Source: Synchiropus splendidus
Taxonomy: Eukaryota; Chordata; Actinopteri; Syngnathiformes; Callionymidae
Assembly (NCBI RefSeq): GCF_027744825.2
Contig: NC_071348.1
Coordinates: forward strand, 22,477,563-22,541,562
Reading direction: 5' to 3'
Length of the DNA stretch: 64,000 nucleotides
Below the pieces are notes generated by a model, which saw only the letters and a list, made by a program, of their open reading frames with translations, was not told the origin of the DNA and searched no databases. The translations under genes and the position numbers were made by a program. Positions within the stretch are counted from its first letter, which is position 1; the number at the start of each line of letters is the position of its first letter. Below, in pieces: positions 63,919-64,000 of this stretch.

Positions 63919-64000
63919 ATGTTCTGAAGCTTTCCTGAAAAGTTATGGCACAATGCACAAAAACGCTTTTCAGCCTGAGATAAGGTGGGTTTCGGAACGC
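63919..64000 (+). repeat. Partial monomer m341 at the window edge
   Basis: The first 82 bases of a further monomer with T15, G24 and AC39-40, so class A, F, G or X. It is cut by the window edge, not by a biological boundary; the array evidently continues. The window also starts at once in a monomer, so neither end of the array is visible. Confidence 0.95.

Larger units (their letters stand above)
1..64000 (+). repeat. 188-bp satellite DNA array (340 full monomers plus 82 bases)
   Basis: Seen directly: the unit starting ATGTTCTGAAGC recurs every 188 bases from base 1 to the end, always in the same orientation. Monomer starts at 1, 189, 377, 565 and so on stay in register except for a +1 in m22 and a -3 in m304; the last partial monomer starts at 63,919. 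Neighbouring monomers differ by only a few substitutions, mostly at about ten recurring sites. There is no unique sequence, mobile element, microsatellite or inversion. Every frame is stopped within about one monomer, so no coding function is supported. Known of such arrays: long homogenised tandem repeats with a period near the nucleosome repeat length are typical of eukaryotic centromeres and pericentromeres. The centromeric role and the species are inference; a subtelomeric or heterochromatic knob location is equally possible. Confidence 0.98.
50950..64000 (+). repeat. Region 5: C'-D-F-A-B' based HOR units (m272-m341)
   Basis: Class order: a B B C' D F A B' H | A B B C' D F A B' C D A E | a B B C' D F A B' E C D E(185 bp) | a B B' C' D F A B' H | A B C' D F A B' E C D | B C' D/A B B' C' B C' D F A B' H | A B C' D, then a partial 15T monomer. 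The pentamer C'-D-F-A-B' occurs six times here (m275, m284, m296, m308, m316, m331). After it comes H or E-C-D or C-D, then the next a/A-B unit. Compared with region 1 the composition is more regular, with HOR units of about 8-12 monomers. Confidence 0.85.

Noticed and set aside
1..64000. A CRISPR array or other prokaryotic direct-repeat array.
   Set aside because: There are no unique spacers: the full 188-bp period is repeat, with HOR-type variation. No cas genes or bacterial genes are present.
1..64000. Alpha-satellite (171-bp) identity.
   Set aside because: The period is 188, not 171, and neither the CENP-B box nor other familiar alpha-satellite segments are found.
1..64000. A tandem gene family or ribosomal spacer repeats.
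   Set aside because: No frame stays open beyond about one monomer, no rRNA, snRNA or histone-like segment is seen, and the unit is too short to hold one with its flanks.

Overview
The whole 64,000-base window is one uninterrupted, head-to-tail tandem array of a 188-bp satellite monomer. It holds 340 complete monomers plus 82 bases of a 341st. No gene, RNA gene, transposon, spacer or inversion breaks it. With phase set at base 1 (each monomer starts ATGTTCTGAAGC), every monomer is 188 bp except m22 (189 bp, one extra A) and m304 (185 bp, three bases lost). Monomer k starts at 188(k-1)+1 for m1-m22, at 188(k-1)+2 for m23-m304, and at 188(k-1)-1 from m305. Monomer GC is about 38%. This is eukaryotic centromeric or pericentromeric-type satellite DNA; the species cannot be told from the sequence alone. 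The roughly nucleosome-sized period and the HindIII site in nearly every copy fit 'HindIII satellites' of that size class, but I could not match it to a named family.

Monomers differ mainly at about ten diagnostic sites, numbered within the monomer: 15 (T/C), 24 (G/C), 39-40 (AC/GT, rarely TT/CT), 48 (C/T), 99 (G/A/C), 108 (T/G/C), 124 (C/G), 127 (C/T), 144 (A/C), 146 (T/C). Classes used below: A = 15T,108T,127C; a = the same with 15C; B = 15C,108G,127T; B' = B with 24C; E = B with 99A; C = 108C,124G,144C (C* has 108G; C' has 146C); D = B-like with 39-40 GT; F = 15T,108G,127T; G = 15T with a C-type right half; H = 15C,108C,124C,127C,144C; X = 15T,108C,144C without 124G. The classes recur in order, roughly A-B-(B or E)-C-D, with an extended form C'-D-F-A-B'. 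This is an irregular higher-order repeat (HOR).

Layout. 1-15,793 (m1-m84): irregular 4- to 8-mer HOR units. 15,794-29,517 (m85-m157) and 29,518-43,241 (m158-m230): two almost identical 73-monomer (13,724-bp) copies in tandem, each containing older 10-mer and 11-mer duplications. 43,242-50,949 (m231-m271): includes a perfect-looking 13-monomer (2,444-bp) tandem duplication related to a block at 6.6-8.5 kb. 50,950-64,000 (m272-m341): HOR units built round the C'-D-F-A-B' pentamer.

The picture is an actively homogenising array: nested unequal exchanges of 10, 11, 13, 20 and 73 monomers, always close to whole monomer multiples, plus chimeric monomers that look like conversion between classes. 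Nothing in the window encodes a recognisable protein.
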